From a virus, in the IMG/VR virus record IMGVR_UViG_3300025168_000263, positions 1 to 36,303 of that record: DNA of 36,303 bases; one strand, given 5' to 3'. Of this stretch, positions 19,959 to 29,277 are shown piece by piece. The notes beneath the pieces are model-generated. The model worked only from the letters and a program-made list of their open reading frames with translations, did no database searches and was not told the origin of the DNA. How positions within the stretch are numbered: the stretch's first letter is position 1; each line of letters opens with the position of its first letter. The translations under genes were made by a program, and so were the position numbers.

Positions 19959-20179
19959 TGGAAATATCTGAGTGGAATAAGATAATGAGTTCCTTTCAAG
20001 ACTTGATGGGTTGGGAAAAGGGAATGACAGAGGTGATTCTAACAAAAAGAAGCTCCTTTGGCAATACGAACATAGAAGATATAAATGGACGGGAACTAAA
20101 AGCTCTCGTCCATATTCTTCGCAAACGATATAGGGAGATATTGAATGTCAAATCAAGAAAGAGTAAAGCAAAGACTTGA
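19958..20179 (+). CDS. Basic-tailed small hypothetical protein
   Basis: A 73-residue protein. I chose ATG 19958 (TAATG overlap) rather than the upstream TTG. It reads MEISEWNKIMSSFQDLMG, then INGRELKALVHILRKRYRE and a lysine-rich end. The basic tail could bind nucleic acid. It overlaps the next gene by 35 bases. Confidence 0.55.
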   Translation: MEISEWNKIMSSFQDLMGWEKGMTEVILTKRSSFGNTNIEDINGRELKALVHILRKRYREILNVKSRKSKAKT

Positions 20180-20354
20180 AGAAAATGGGATTGTTTCTAG
20201 TCTTAACTTATTATTTAATTATGGTATTTTACCAAAAGAAAGTACAAAAGCTATTAAAAATCTTAAGAAAGATGGATATATTATATTTTCTACTAAAACT
20301 ACCTGGAACTACACTCATGTATGGCCAGATTGCATTAATAATAGTATATTTTAA
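20145..20354 (+). CDS. Small winged-helix-like protein
   Basis: A 69-residue protein with AGGGAGA before ATG 20145. Residues 15-60 (SSLNLLFNYG, then STKAIKNLKKDGYIIFST and WNYTHVW) read like helix, recognition helix and beta wing of a small winged-helix domain. This is a pattern call, not a family match. A longer frame at 20176 is an overlapping shadow. Confidence 0.5.
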   Translation: MSNQERVKQRLEENGIVSSLNLLFNYGILPKESTKAIKNLKKDGYIIFSTKTTWNYTHVWPDCINNSIF

Positions 20355-20462
20355 ATATAAAGAACTAGAAGATATCTATATGACTACATACATACTTAGG
20401 CGATACTTATATCCAATAAATAATTTTAAGAGCATATAGAGGCATTCTAGAAAGGAAAATTT

Positions 20463-20870
20463 GTGAAAGACTTAATAAAACATAGAAAAAGGTTTAATCA
20501 GCCTATAGTTTTTAATAAACTACAAGATGGAGTTATATCTCCTACAGATATAGATTTTTGTTTTGAAGTTGATAATAAATTCTTACTAATAGGAGAATGC
20601 AAAGTAGAGGGTAAGGCTTTAACCGTTGGACAAAGACTGGTAATGGAAAGAATAGTGGATAGCTGGCACAACTCTGGCTATAAGAAATTAGCTATAGCAT
20701 ATTTTGTTACTCATAATTTTGATACATCGGAAGATATTGTATTAGCTGATACTAGAGTAGAATCTGTTTACTATAATGGAGAGTGGATAACTAAGAATAT
20801 AAGATTTAAAGATAGTATTAAACTACTAGCAGAAAGATGGGATATAAATAAATTAAAAAATTTGAAATAA
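20463..20870 (+). CDS. PD-(D/E)XK-like small nuclease
   Basis: A 135-residue protein starting at GTG 20463, with AAAGGAAAA upstream. It carries TDIDFCFEV (Asp31) and LLIGECKVEG (Glu45, Lys47), with Gln57 next, the D...ExK...Q pattern of PD-(D/E)XK enzymes. The motif spacing is short but normal for small resolvase or restriction-like folds. It lies just before a second small nuclease. A structure-specific or repair nuclease is likely; the substrate is unknown. Confidence 0.65.
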   Translation: MKDLIKHRKRFNQPIVFNKLQDGVISPTDIDFCFEVDNKFLLIGECKVEGKALTVGQRLVMERIVDSWHNSGYKKLAIAYFVTHNFDTSEDIVLADTRVESVYYNGEWITKNIRFKDSIKLLAERWDINKLKNLK

Positions 20871-20906
20871 GTTGACTATAATAAAGGCAAATTATTAAAT
20901 TAGAAT

Positions 20907-21248
20907 ATGGCAAGCAAATCAAAAGCAAAAGGTAATAGGTTCGAAAAGGAATGCGTCCAAATAGCTGAACAGCTAGGATTCTCTTCTAAGAGAGCTTGGG
21001 GAAGCGACGGGAGAAGCTTAGGTCTTTCCTCTGAAGTAGATATAGTTATTAATTACTTACTTGACAATGAAACTTCTAGAGAGATGAAGGTTCAGTGTAA
21101 GGTTAGAAATAAAATAGCACAGTATTTATTACCTCCAGATGATTGCGACATTACCCTTGTAAAGCAAGATAGGGGTGAAATATATGCCACCATTCGATAT
21201 AAAGATTTGTTGGAATTAATTCAACTAACTTTTCAATTACAGAAATAA
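20907..21248 (+). CDS. Hjc-like Holliday junction resolvase
   Basis: A 113-residue protein with KGNRFEKECVQIAEQLG (Glu13 region), then VDIVI (Asp45) and KVQCKVRNK (Gln63, Lys65), the signature of Hjc-type phage and archaeal resolvases. It would cut four-way junctions from recombination or before packaging. The ribosome site is poor. A TTGACT at 20872 suggests an internal promoter of weak quality. The neighbouring 20463 protein has a related catalytic pattern. Confidence 0.78.
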   Translation: MASKSKAKGNRFEKECVQIAEQLGFSSKRAWGSDGRSLGLSSEVDIVINYLLDNETSREMKVQCKVRNKIAQYLLPPDDCDITLVKQDRGEIYATIRYKDLLELIQLTFQLQK

Positions 21249-21271
21249 CATAATAAAGAAAGGGAGTTGTT

Positions 21272-21622
21272 ATGACAGATGGCTATTATAAGTCCAAGGA
21301 AGCTTGGCGACAAGAAAAATCAGAGTTTATGTCTAAATATTTATACATGAAACAAATTGACCCCAAGGGGTACAAAGATTGGTTTGATAAAGAAGCAATA
21401 AATAAATATATTAATGGAGAGATTAATGCATACTGGAACACCCAGTTTAAAAAACCTTCACACGAAAAATACTCTATGGTAAGAGTTCCAACTAGATGCC
21501 CTAAGTGTAAAAGAGCTTGGGCTATTGAATTAAAAAGAAATAGATTTAGTCCCGCATTTTTAGACCGGGAGGTTTATCACAATATTCCAATGATAAAAGG
21601 AGATTGTCATGAATGTAAATAA
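21272..21622 (+). CDS. Zinc-ribbon hypothetical protein
   Basis: A 116-residue protein with CPKC (75-78) and CHEC (near the C-terminal end, 112-115), a single zinc ribbon, and a helical N-terminal half (YKSKEAWRQEKSEFMSKY). GGGAG lies 5 bases before ATG 21272. It overlaps the helicase start by 14 bases. A role as helicase or primase partner is suggested by position only. Confidence 0.65.
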   Translation: MTDGYYKSKEAWRQEKSEFMSKYLYMKQIDPKGYKDWFDKEAINKYINGEINAYWNTQFKKPSHEKYSMVRVPTRCPKCKRAWAIELKRNRFSPAFLDREVYHNIPMIKGDCHECK

Positions 21623-22937
21623 GCAACAAGCTTTATCTATACATAGTCCTGAGTCAGAACAAGCATTGCTAGGTTGTATATTAGTAGATGAATCTTGTTT
21701 TGATATAGTAAAAGACTGGATTCCAGAGAAAGATGTGTTTTATGAACTACAACATCAGGAGATTTGGGAATGTATAATATCTTTAAAGAAAGAGAATATA
21801 CCAGTAGATTTTGTTAATGTTTCATCTAAGTTAGATGGAATGACATATTATCTAACAGGATTAGCCGAGAAGGTTCCTACTACTGCTAACTCAGAGTCTT
21901 ATGCAAGGCAGCTTAATCAAGACTGGTTAAGAAGGAAGCTTGTTACTCAATCTGAACAAATAGCAGAAAAAGCTTTGGACAACACTAGGGATATTAATAC
22001 TTTGTTAGTAGATGTACACGATACAGCTAGTTCTCTTCTTAATTTAGAACCTGGACAGAAGTTTGACTTAGAATCACTATTAGAGGCAACTAAGGCTTCT
22101 ATGTTTGACAGAAAGAATATGACAAAAACAGGATTGAAGCCTCTTGATGATATAATAAGTGGAATGACAAAGGGAGAAATAACTATATTTGCTGGAAGAC
22201 CTGGTAATGCTAAAACTACTTGCGTCGCAAACATAGCTAGAAACCTAGTTCTTTCAGGTAAAAAAGTTGTTATGTTTAATAGAGAAATGCCTAATACTGA
22301 AATGATGAAGAAATTTATTGCTATGGAAGCAGATGGAGTAACATATCATATGTTAAGGCATAATGCAGTTACTAATAAAGATATAATTCAAAAAAGTTTA
22401 AACGTAATTAAAGAAAAATATACTAACAAGTTATTTATGTTTGATAATATTCGTAATTTAGAGGGAACTTTTAGGGAGATTAGACGTATAAAGCCTGATA
22501 TAGTTATCGATGACCATATAGGACTTATTGAGTATGCTAATAATGATATGAGAGATTTAAGACATAAGATAGCGGACACATCGAGAAGATATAAATGGTT
22601 ATGTAAGTCAGAGGATATATCAGTTATTCTCGTATCTCAACTTAATCGTAATATAGAGTATAGAACAGAACGTATTCCTAAGCTTAGTGACTTAGCTGAA
22701 TCTGGTAATCTAGAGCAAGACGCAGAGATAGTAGCATTTACACACTACCCTTGGACAGTTAACTTTGAGCATTCAAAGCATGGAAGATATGGATTAGATA
22801 TAGTAGTAGCAAAGAATAGATATGGTTCTACTGGAAAGGCAACTGTAGGATTCTCTCCTGACACTTGTACTTTATACGATACGGTTGAGCAAGCAGAAGC
22901 TTGTGATGCCGGACCTATGCCCGACGTTCCGTTTTAA
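21609..22937 (+). CDS. DnaB-like replicative helicase
   Basis: A 442-residue protein. The N-terminal domain (SPESEQALLGCILVDESCF, about 13-31) is the DnaB helical domain. The RecA-like domain has Walker A GRPGNAKT (196-203), Walker B IVIDDHIGLI (298-307) and LVSQLNR (341-347, sensor Gln344). It unwinds DNA at the fork as a hexamer. There is no DNA polymerase or primase in the window. The C-terminus ends MPDVPF, similar to the tip of the SSB-like protein. AGGAG lies before ATG 21609. Confidence 0.93.
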   Translation: MNVNKQQALSIHSPESEQALLGCILVDESCFDIVKDWIPEKDVFYELQHQEIWECIISLKKENIPVDFVNVSSKLDGMTYYLTGLAEKVPTTANSESYARQLNQDWLRRKLVTQSEQIAEKALDNTRDINTLLVDVHDTASSLLNLEPGQKFDLESLLEATKASMFDRKNMTKTGLKPLDDIISGMTKGEITIFAGRPGNAKTTCVANIARNLVLSGKKVVMFNREMPNTEMMKKFIAMEADGVTYHMLRHNAVTNKDIIQKSLNVIKEKYTNKLFMFDNIRNLEGTFREIRRIKPDIVIDDHIGLIEYANNDMRDLRHKIADTSRRYKWLCKSEDISVILVSQLNRNIEYRTERIPKLSDLAESGNLEQDAEIVAFTHYPWTVNFEHSKHGRYGLDIVVAKNRYGSTGKATVGFSPDTCTLYDTVEQAEACDAGPMPDVPF

Positions 22938-22938
22938 T

Positions 22939-23934
22939 TTATTTCTTTCCTCTTTTCCAAATACGGTTGTATAGCTTTTGACCTTCTGGATTATTGTTTA
23001 CAAAATTCCAAAACTGTTTGTTAGTCATTCTAGCAATTTGGTCCATTTCACTTCTTTTTAATTTATTCCAAGAAGATGGTAATGTATTAGTAAATCTATT
23101 TGATAGGCTTTTCGCCATCTCTTCTTTATATACAGGCCAATATCCTTTTTGAAATCCTGAAGATTGTTTACCACCTTTTAGTACTTCATCTGCTATATCT
23201 ATAATTCCCTTTCCAGATTGCCTAGACTTTAGCATCCTAGATAAATCATTGAGTCCTTCAGGATTTATACGTTCAGGATTTATACGTCTGATAGGACCTT
23301 GTGATAGATTATTTATAGGACCTTTTCCATATGGAACTAAGTCCGTTACTGCATCTGGATTCACAATTTTTTGCATTCTAGAATTTAATCCTTTTATAAT
23401 TGCTTCAGTTTCCTCACTACGAGTTAATCCTCGAGGCATACGACTAGGAACCCTAAGACTACTTTCTTGTCCTAGTGAAAATACTTCATCTCTACTTCTT
23501 CCAGGTATTTGTTTACCCGCTCCCTCAAATGGAGGTCTGTTCTTATATCTTTCAACAAGGTCGTCTAAAGTACTTCCAGAAGACTTATTCGGTGCTTTTA
23601 TAAGCCCCATTTCTTTCATTAAATCCGTAACAACCTTTTTACTTCTTCTTAGGTTAGCTGGTAACTGACTCAATGCTTTCAAAAATCCTTGTGCTTTCTT
23701 AGGTGCAGTAGAAAGACCTAAAGGAGTAACTCCCATAACAATATCCATCATCTCTTGTTCAGACATACCTCCCATTTGCTGTTGATTAAAATCATCTGTA
23801 GACATAATAGACGGCAAACCATCGGATGGTTCTGAGTATCCTCTATCAGACGTTTTGTCTCCAAAAAGCTCTTGTAGAAGTTTGTCTCCTTCTATATCTA
23901 AAGACTCCATTAATGTTCTTTTATTTTTTGCCAT
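22939..23934 (-). CDS. Hypothetical virion-operon protein
   Basis: A 331-residue protein, last gene of the right-hand leftward block. It is basic at both ends (MAKNKRTLMES start, IWKRGKK end), low in hydrophobic segments and rich in G, S, R and P. A five-residue unit RINPE is repeated at the tandem 15-base duplication. Position after the internal virion proteins suggests a structural or ejected protein. Its stop is one base from the stop of the convergent helicase gene. Confidence 0.65.
   Translation of the reverse strand: MAKNKRTLMESLDIEGDKLLQELFGDKTSDRGYSEPSDGLPSIMSTDDFNQQQMGGMSEQEMMDIVMGVTPLGLSTAPKKAQGFLKALSQLPANLRRSKKVVTDLMKEMGLIKAPNKSSGSTLDDLVERYKNRPPFEGAGKQIPGRSRDEVFSLGQESSLRVPSRMPRGLTRSEETEAIIKGLNSRMQKIVNPDAVTDLVPYGKGPINNLSQGPIRRINPERINPEGLNDLSRMLKSRQSGKGIIDIADEVLKGGKQSSGFQKGYWPVYKEEMAKSLSNRFTNTLPSSWNKLKRSEMDQIARMTNKQFWNFVNNNPEGQKLYNRIWKRGKK
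23257..23286 (-). repeat. Tandem 15-base in-frame duplication
   Basis: TTCAGGATTTATACG occurs twice without a gap (23257-23271 and 23272-23286), adding five residues to the encoded protein. It looks like a recent slippage event. Confidence 0.85.
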
Positions 23935-23956
23935 TTTTATTCCTTGTTATATTAAA

Positions 23957-26900
23957 TTAGTCTGGGTTAGTAACGTCTTCATCAAAAGACCTCATAATTA
24001 AATCATCTTGTTTTTCTAAATAGGGTTTAATAAATTGTTCTTGTTTCTTAATAATTTCTGCTTGAATATCTTCGTCTGATGGAAAATCATCAAACTCATC
24101 AATCACTAATGTAGGATATAAATGATAGTACTTTTCATTAAAGTCGTACTGAAGTTGTGCGGCTTTTATTGGTTGATTATCATATATGATAAGATTTTTT
24201 ATTTCATTAATTATACGACCTCTTTGATATTCAGCTTTCTCTCTATCCGTTCCTAATAGAGCATCGACCCTTGGTACCCATTTAAGGTATCCAGCGTCTA
24301 CAGCTGCTTGTAATTCTACTTGACTCATTCTTCCTGGAGTTTTAAAACCAGCTTTTCTCATATTTTGAAAACCAACTTCAGTTGATTCCATTCCAGTTGC
24401 TGCGTCAACCCCGGCAACTACTTGCCATGTCATTCCAAACCCTGGCATCTCTTTAAGAAGTCTTGTTGATGAATAAGAGTTAATAATACTACCAAAAATA
24501 GGCATTAGTTCTTTTATAGCTAATCTAATTGGAGCATAAATATTGCTATCTCCTCTGTAGTCTGTAGCTAGTTTTGAGCTTTGAGACTTATATGTTGAGA
24601 TTGCTGATTGAACTCTTTTATAGTCAGAAATCCATACAGGTTCTACTTCGTGTAAGAACTCATTAAATAACCAATCTTGTTTTTTAGTTTGAGGTCTTCC
24701 TCCAGCCATTCCTGCTCCTACAGATGTTTCTGCTAGTCCTCCCATTAATCCACCTACCGAAACTATATTTAAAAGCATTTCAGGGGTAATCTCATTTATA
24801 GTATATTTACCATCTTTATTTGCAAGCCAATTTTGTCTTCCTCTTTCACTAGAGAATGTTTCTTCTCCAGAGACTGCTTGTTTAACCCACTCTCTAGCAG
24901 CAACAGATACAGCTCCACTAAACATTCCTCCTGCACCGGCTACTAAAGGAGCCATAAAATTACCATGAATCATTTCCCATTTCATTACATTGTAAATGAA
25001 TCCAGCTTGTCTATAAGGGAATCTTTTAAATAAGAATACTAATTTTGTTGCAGGGTCATTAAAAAATATAGGGTCATATTCAAAAGACCTACCTTGCTGA
25101 GTCTCTGATGCAAATTTTTCCATACCCATCAGTACTTTAGTCTTCATCTTCATTTCTCCTTTGGTTTTATATGTTCTTGAGATAACTGCATCTAAGTTAT
25201 TAAGGAAATCCTTTTCATTGATACCATACAATCTTCTTATTTTCTCTTTGTAGTAAAAAAATTGTCTTCTCTTAAATTGATTTACAAGGTCATCAGGGGC
25301 TATTTTTTTTGGATTATTCATTAAATCCATATCCATTTTTTTAAATTTTTTAGCTACACTTATCATGTGAGATTCTGCACCCATTGCTCCGTATATCTTA
25401 TTAAACATATTAATGTAAATAAATGGTTGAAGAGCGGCACGACCAATAAATTCAGCTACATTTCCTGTACCCTTGACAGAAGTATCAACAAGACCCTCTT
25501 CTTTAACCTGTTTTACCATTTCATCTACAAAATCTCTCACTACAGTTGTAAGTGGTGTGTCAGAAGATGTTCTTTCTAATGTTCTCCTAAGTGTTTGTCT
25601 GTCAGCTCCCATATTTATAGCTCTATTTTCTTGAACAAGCTCATCTCCAAGGTTTATTAAAAGAGCTCCACTTTGGTGAAGATGTTGTACAGCTTTGTCA
25701 CTATCTCTTAAAGACCTTGTAAGGTTTAAGTAAGGTTTTACAAATGTATTTGTAAATCCTATGTTTGGAAGAACAGATATAAACAACTGTAAAGCATTTT
25801 GAATCTCAGCTAATCCACCAGCAATTTTAAAACCTAGTTCTCCAAATGCTATTTTATGTGCAGCTTCTCCATTTAATGCAAACTGCCTAGTATAAGCATC
25901 TTCTCCTGTAAAGCTTTCTTTAATTAGTTGACCAATATGCCTCTCTGAAGAAATAAAAGCTGGAACTGTTTGGTCGAAACCTACAAGTCCTCCTTTAGTT
26001 TCTGTAAACTTACTTTTTAACTGATTACCAACTAAAGGAACGGCTCCAGAAACTGCGGCAACACCACCTGGAATAATTGCGTCTTCTGGAATAGCTTTTA
26101 GTAGGTCATCAAAATATTGTCCACTAGGAGTGAAAGCCCTCGCTAATTCTATTCTTTTAGTTGCACCCATAAAATAATCTGTCCATACAGTTACTAAATT
26201 TTTATCCATCATGTCAAATTGAAATTCAAGTAAAGCTTTTTGTATGTCAACACTACTTGTATTTGTTCTTCCCATTCTTCTAGGTTTTTCTAGTTGAGGA
26301 TAAGGTTTAAATCCTTCTGTAAACAAATTCATTTGAACGGCAGAAATAACATCATACCAAGGTATCTCACCGTCTTGAAGATAAGTCTTCTGTAAATGTT
26401 TTTTCATAGCTTCAAGATAATCATTAGCAGTCCTTGATGTTTTATCTTTCTTTTTTGCCATATTTTCAATTTGGTCTGATAAAACTTTTTCTATTTCTGC
26501 AGCTAACTTTGGTTTAATTTGCTTTACTTTTGCGATATCAAGAGTGTGTCCTAAATCAGTCATTCCTTTTATTGCGTTTGTTTTTTGAGTAAGACTTAAT
26601 GTAGTATTATATATAATTTGTTTTATTTCTGGTTTTATCATTATAGGAAGATAAGCAGATTCTATTTTACCGGCTAAATTCATTCCCGTTGTTCCAGCAT
26701 CATTATATACCTCATCTGTTAACTTCTTCATTTCATCTATAAAATCTAGCGTTCTTCTTAAGAAGTTAACTTCAGCCTTCAATTGAGGATTAGTCTTAAA
26801 TCCTGGAGTAGCTTCTATTGCCGCTATTTGTTTTCTTCTAGATGATTTTAAATTCTTTCTTCCTGTTCTGCTTTTCATCATAGTAACATAGTCATCAAAG

Positions 26901-29275
26901 CCACTTACTATCCAGGAACCGTCTACCTGGTTAGACTTATTAATTAACTTACCTGAGCTAAGTAAAGCACCATTGTCTCTATTTGTAAGCCAATTTTCAA
27001 AAAGAGGGTCGTGGAAAGGACTTAATAATTTATTTATTTTTCCAGCAGTTTTTCCTGGAATCAAAGATGTTGCCCAATATCCTACTTTTCTTGCACTAAA
27101 AACTGATGTATCCATTCCCATTACCTGTTGCATTGCATGAATTCTTTTTGAAGTCGTTTGAGTCACAATCCTGTCTAATCCAGCCATCATTCTTATGATT
27201 GTTTTACCTTCTTTTGTCTGCATGTTACTATAAGCGGGCATTAAACCTCCTAGAACATCTCTAGTAAGAGTTCTAGTTCTCTCATTTATATCTTCTTGTC
27301 TAACCCATTTTTTAAGCGTAAAATCAAATTTTTCTGTAACGGTTGATTGAAAGTTTTGAACATATTGCCTGTCTTGTAATCCTTCTTTTAAAAATTTAAC
27401 TTCAGCAGCAGTCATATCGGATACTTTAGGAAACTTTTTTTCAGCTCTCATAGCAAGCCATTTTTCATGACCTAGATATGTAGCTACAGTATCAAAAGCA
27501 ATATCAAAATCGTTTTTATAAAACCCATTTTTACCAGCAATAGCATCATCTCTAAGCTCTCTTAATATTTGTCTATCTATAGTTGTTTTTTTAAAGTATT
27601 TTTGTGTTGGTTTTAAAGGGTTTTTAACAGCTTTAACTAGTGCGGCTTTGTTACTTTTCTCAAAGATAGCCCTTACATCTGGGTCTGATGAAAAAAACTT
27701 TGTAAATAAATCAGAATTTTTAGAATCTAGTTGATATTTTCTTGGACCTATTTGAATGTGAAATTCAACCTTACCACTTTTATCCATCTTAATAGTATCA
27801 TAAATAATTTTAGCGTCACCAATTAAAGGAACTTCTTCTACTTGAAGTATCCTTGGAACGTTTCTACCATCTTCTACTGGTATGTCAAAAGATGTTTCCG
27901 TAGAACCTTCTTGTGTTCTAGATTTTCTAGTTCTAGCATTCAAAGGTTTACCATATATAACTGTATTCCCATATACCCCACTAGGAACTTCATCTGGAAG
28001 ATATCTTTTATTTATATGTTTAATAATTTTTTTAGAAGCATCATCTGAAGCACCAGTTATAGTGGGCTTTCCTTTATTGTCAAATGTTATTTGTCCAGCT
28101 TCTCCTCTAAGACCTTGAATTTCAGCTGCAGCCGCCAAAGGTTCTTCTATATTATTATAAATAGCTTGAGACCTTCTTTTTCTCCTGTCTTCTGCAGCAG
28201 CTTTTTTCTGAAGTTGAGTTTCAGTATTAGGCTCTATCTCCGACCTATATATTCCATCTTTTGCTATCCTATATTCTTTTTTAACATATCTTGCAACGGA
28301 GGTTGGGGTTTGTAAGGCTGCTACAAGACCTATGGCAGTCGCAACGTCTGCCACTTGTGGAGCTCTTTGATATAATACAGGACCAATTCCAGCTCCTATT
28401 ACACCTGCCTCTGTCAACAGTCCAGCTTCAAATGTTCCTCTACCCATTCCAAGAAAACCTGCTCTTCTACCAAATTGTCTACCAAATCCACCACCAACTG
28501 ATAATGCAAATCCTTTTGCGTAATCTTGCCATTTTGATTCTGTCATTACTTTGTTTAAAGCAGCGTAATATAAATCATCTCCTTCTAACCCATATAAATC
28601 TTCTAATCCTTTCTGGCCTGTTGAAAAATCTTCATTGGCAATCATTTCATCTCTTATAGTATGAGCAGATTCATACAATCCGTGAGTCAAACTAAATATT
28701 CCACCTTGAGTAAGTCCTACTTCCAGAACATCTTCTACTGCCTGATATGCAAGCTTTGGTCTCAGTATTTTCTTTTTTATAAGATGTTTAGCTACTCCTT
28801 GTGCTACATTTCTTTGTACAACTTTTTTAGCTCCAAATCCAAGAACACCACCAGTACCAATCATTGCTATGTCTTCCTTAGATGAAAAGAATTGCAAAAA
28901 TCCAGAAAATATATCAAAAGCATAACCCCTAGGAACATCATTCATTTCCGGGTTCTTTTTGTCTCCTGTCATAAGCTCGTGAATCATTCCTCCCATACCT
29001 TCATTTTGAGCTTGTTTCCAAGCAGATGGTATAGCTTCGCTCATAGATTCACTGAACTCAAATATTTTCTTAGGACCTACTTGATTGTATCCAGGCATAT
29101 TGTCAGGTTCCACTCCTAAATTATCAAACTGATAAAGAGTAGTATCTATATTAGCTGACTGGTCATCATTACCTTCTCCATAAATATTAAACTCAAACTT
29201 AGTTAAGTCTATATCTGTAGAATCTTGGGTAGTAGTATTATCTTCGTTTTTTAATATGTCTTGTTGAGTTGCCAT
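23957..29275 (-). CDS. Very large internal virion / ejection protein
   Basis: A 1772-residue protein, mostly helical and charged, with a few glycine-rich hydrophobic segments: near 142 (IAMIGTGGVLGFG), near 292, near 1072 (GGVAAVSGAVPLVG) and near 1445 (APLVAGAGGMFSGAVSVAA). These could insert in the host envelope during DNA ejection, like the large T7-type core protein gp16. Size, place behind two smaller internal proteins and before the end of the operon support that role. I see no polymerase or lysozyme motif. The start is coupled to the upstream stop (TAATAATG) without a strong Shine-Dalgarno. Confidence 0.75.
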   Translation of the reverse strand: MATQQDILKNEDNTTTQDSTDIDLTKFEFNIYGEGNDDQSANIDTTLYQFDNLGVEPDNMPGYNQVGPKKIFEFSESMSEAIPSAWKQAQNEGMGGMIHELMTGDKKNPEMNDVPRGYAFDIFSGFLQFFSSKEDIAMIGTGGVLGFGAKKVVQRNVAQGVAKHLIKKKILRPKLAYQAVEDVLEVGLTQGGIFSLTHGLYESAHTIRDEMIANEDFSTGQKGLEDLYGLEGDDLYYAALNKVMTESKWQDYAKGFALSVGGGFGRQFGRRAGFLGMGRGTFEAGLLTEAGVIGAGIGPVLYQRAPQVADVATAIGLVAALQTPTSVARYVKKEYRIAKDGIYRSEIEPNTETQLQKKAAAEDRRKRRSQAIYNNIEEPLAAAAEIQGLRGEAGQITFDNKGKPTITGASDDASKKIIKHINKRYLPDEVPSGVYGNTVIYGKPLNARTRKSRTQEGSTETSFDIPVEDGRNVPRILQVEEVPLIGDAKIIYDTIKMDKSGKVEFHIQIGPRKYQLDSKNSDLFTKFFSSDPDVRAIFEKSNKAALVKAVKNPLKPTQKYFKKTTIDRQILRELRDDAIAGKNGFYKNDFDIAFDTVATYLGHEKWLAMRAEKKFPKVSDMTAAEVKFLKEGLQDRQYVQNFQSTVTEKFDFTLKKWVRQEDINERTRTLTRDVLGGLMPAYSNMQTKEGKTIIRMMAGLDRIVTQTTSKRIHAMQQVMGMDTSVFSARKVGYWATSLIPGKTAGKINKLLSPFHDPLFENWLTNRDNGALLSSGKLINKSNQVDGSWIVSGFDDYVTMMKSRTGRKNLKSSRRKQIAAIEATPGFKTNPQLKAEVNFLRRTLDFIDEMKKLTDEVYNDAGTTGMNLAGKIESAYLPIMIKPEIKQIIYNTTLSLTQKTNAIKGMTDLGHTLDIAKVKQIKPKLAAEIEKVLSDQIENMAKKKDKTSRTANDYLEAMKKHLQKTYLQDGEIPWYDVISAVQMNLFTEGFKPYPQLEKPRRMGRTNTSSVDIQKALLEFQFDMMDKNLVTVWTDYFMGATKRIELARAFTPSGQYFDDLLKAIPEDAIIPGGVAAVSGAVPLVGNQLKSKFTETKGGLVGFDQTVPAFISSERHIGQLIKESFTGEDAYTRQFALNGEAAHKIAFGELGFKIAGGLAEIQNALQLFISVLPNIGFTNTFVKPYLNLTRSLRDSDKAVQHLHQSGALLINLGDELVQENRAINMGADRQTLRRTLERTSSDTPLTTVVRDFVDEMVKQVKEEGLVDTSVKGTGNVAEFIGRAALQPFIYINMFNKIYGAMGAESHMISVAKKFKKMDMDLMNNPKKIAPDDLVNQFKRRQFFYYKEKIRRLYGINEKDFLNNLDAVISRTYKTKGEMKMKTKVLMGMEKFASETQQGRSFEYDPIFFNDPATKLVFLFKRFPYRQAGFIYNVMKWEMIHGNFMAPLVAGAGGMFSGAVSVAAREWVKQAVSGEETFSSERGRQNWLANKDGKYTINEITPEMLLNIVSVGGLMGGLAETSVGAGMAGGRPQTKKQDWLFNEFLHEVEPVWISDYKRVQSAISTYKSQSSKLATDYRGDSNIYAPIRLAIKELMPIFGSIINSYSSTRLLKEMPGFGMTWQVVAGVDAATGMESTEVGFQNMRKAGFKTPGRMSQVELQAAVDAGYLKWVPRVDALLGTDREKAEYQRGRIINEIKNLIIYDNQPIKAAQLQYDFNEKYYHLYPTLVIDEFDDFPSDEDIQAEIIKKQEQFIKPYLEKQDDLIMRSFDEDVTNPD

Positions 29276-29277
29276 TA

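Noticed and set aside
20176-20439. Plus-strand frame of 87 codons
   Set aside because: It overlaps the frame at 20145 that has AGGGAGA upstream and a domain-like pattern; hydrophobic AT-rich composition suggests a shadow.
23957-29275. Virion RNA polymerase in the 1772-residue protein
   Set aside because: I could see no polymerase motifs; hydrophobic segments and gene order point to an ejection protein.
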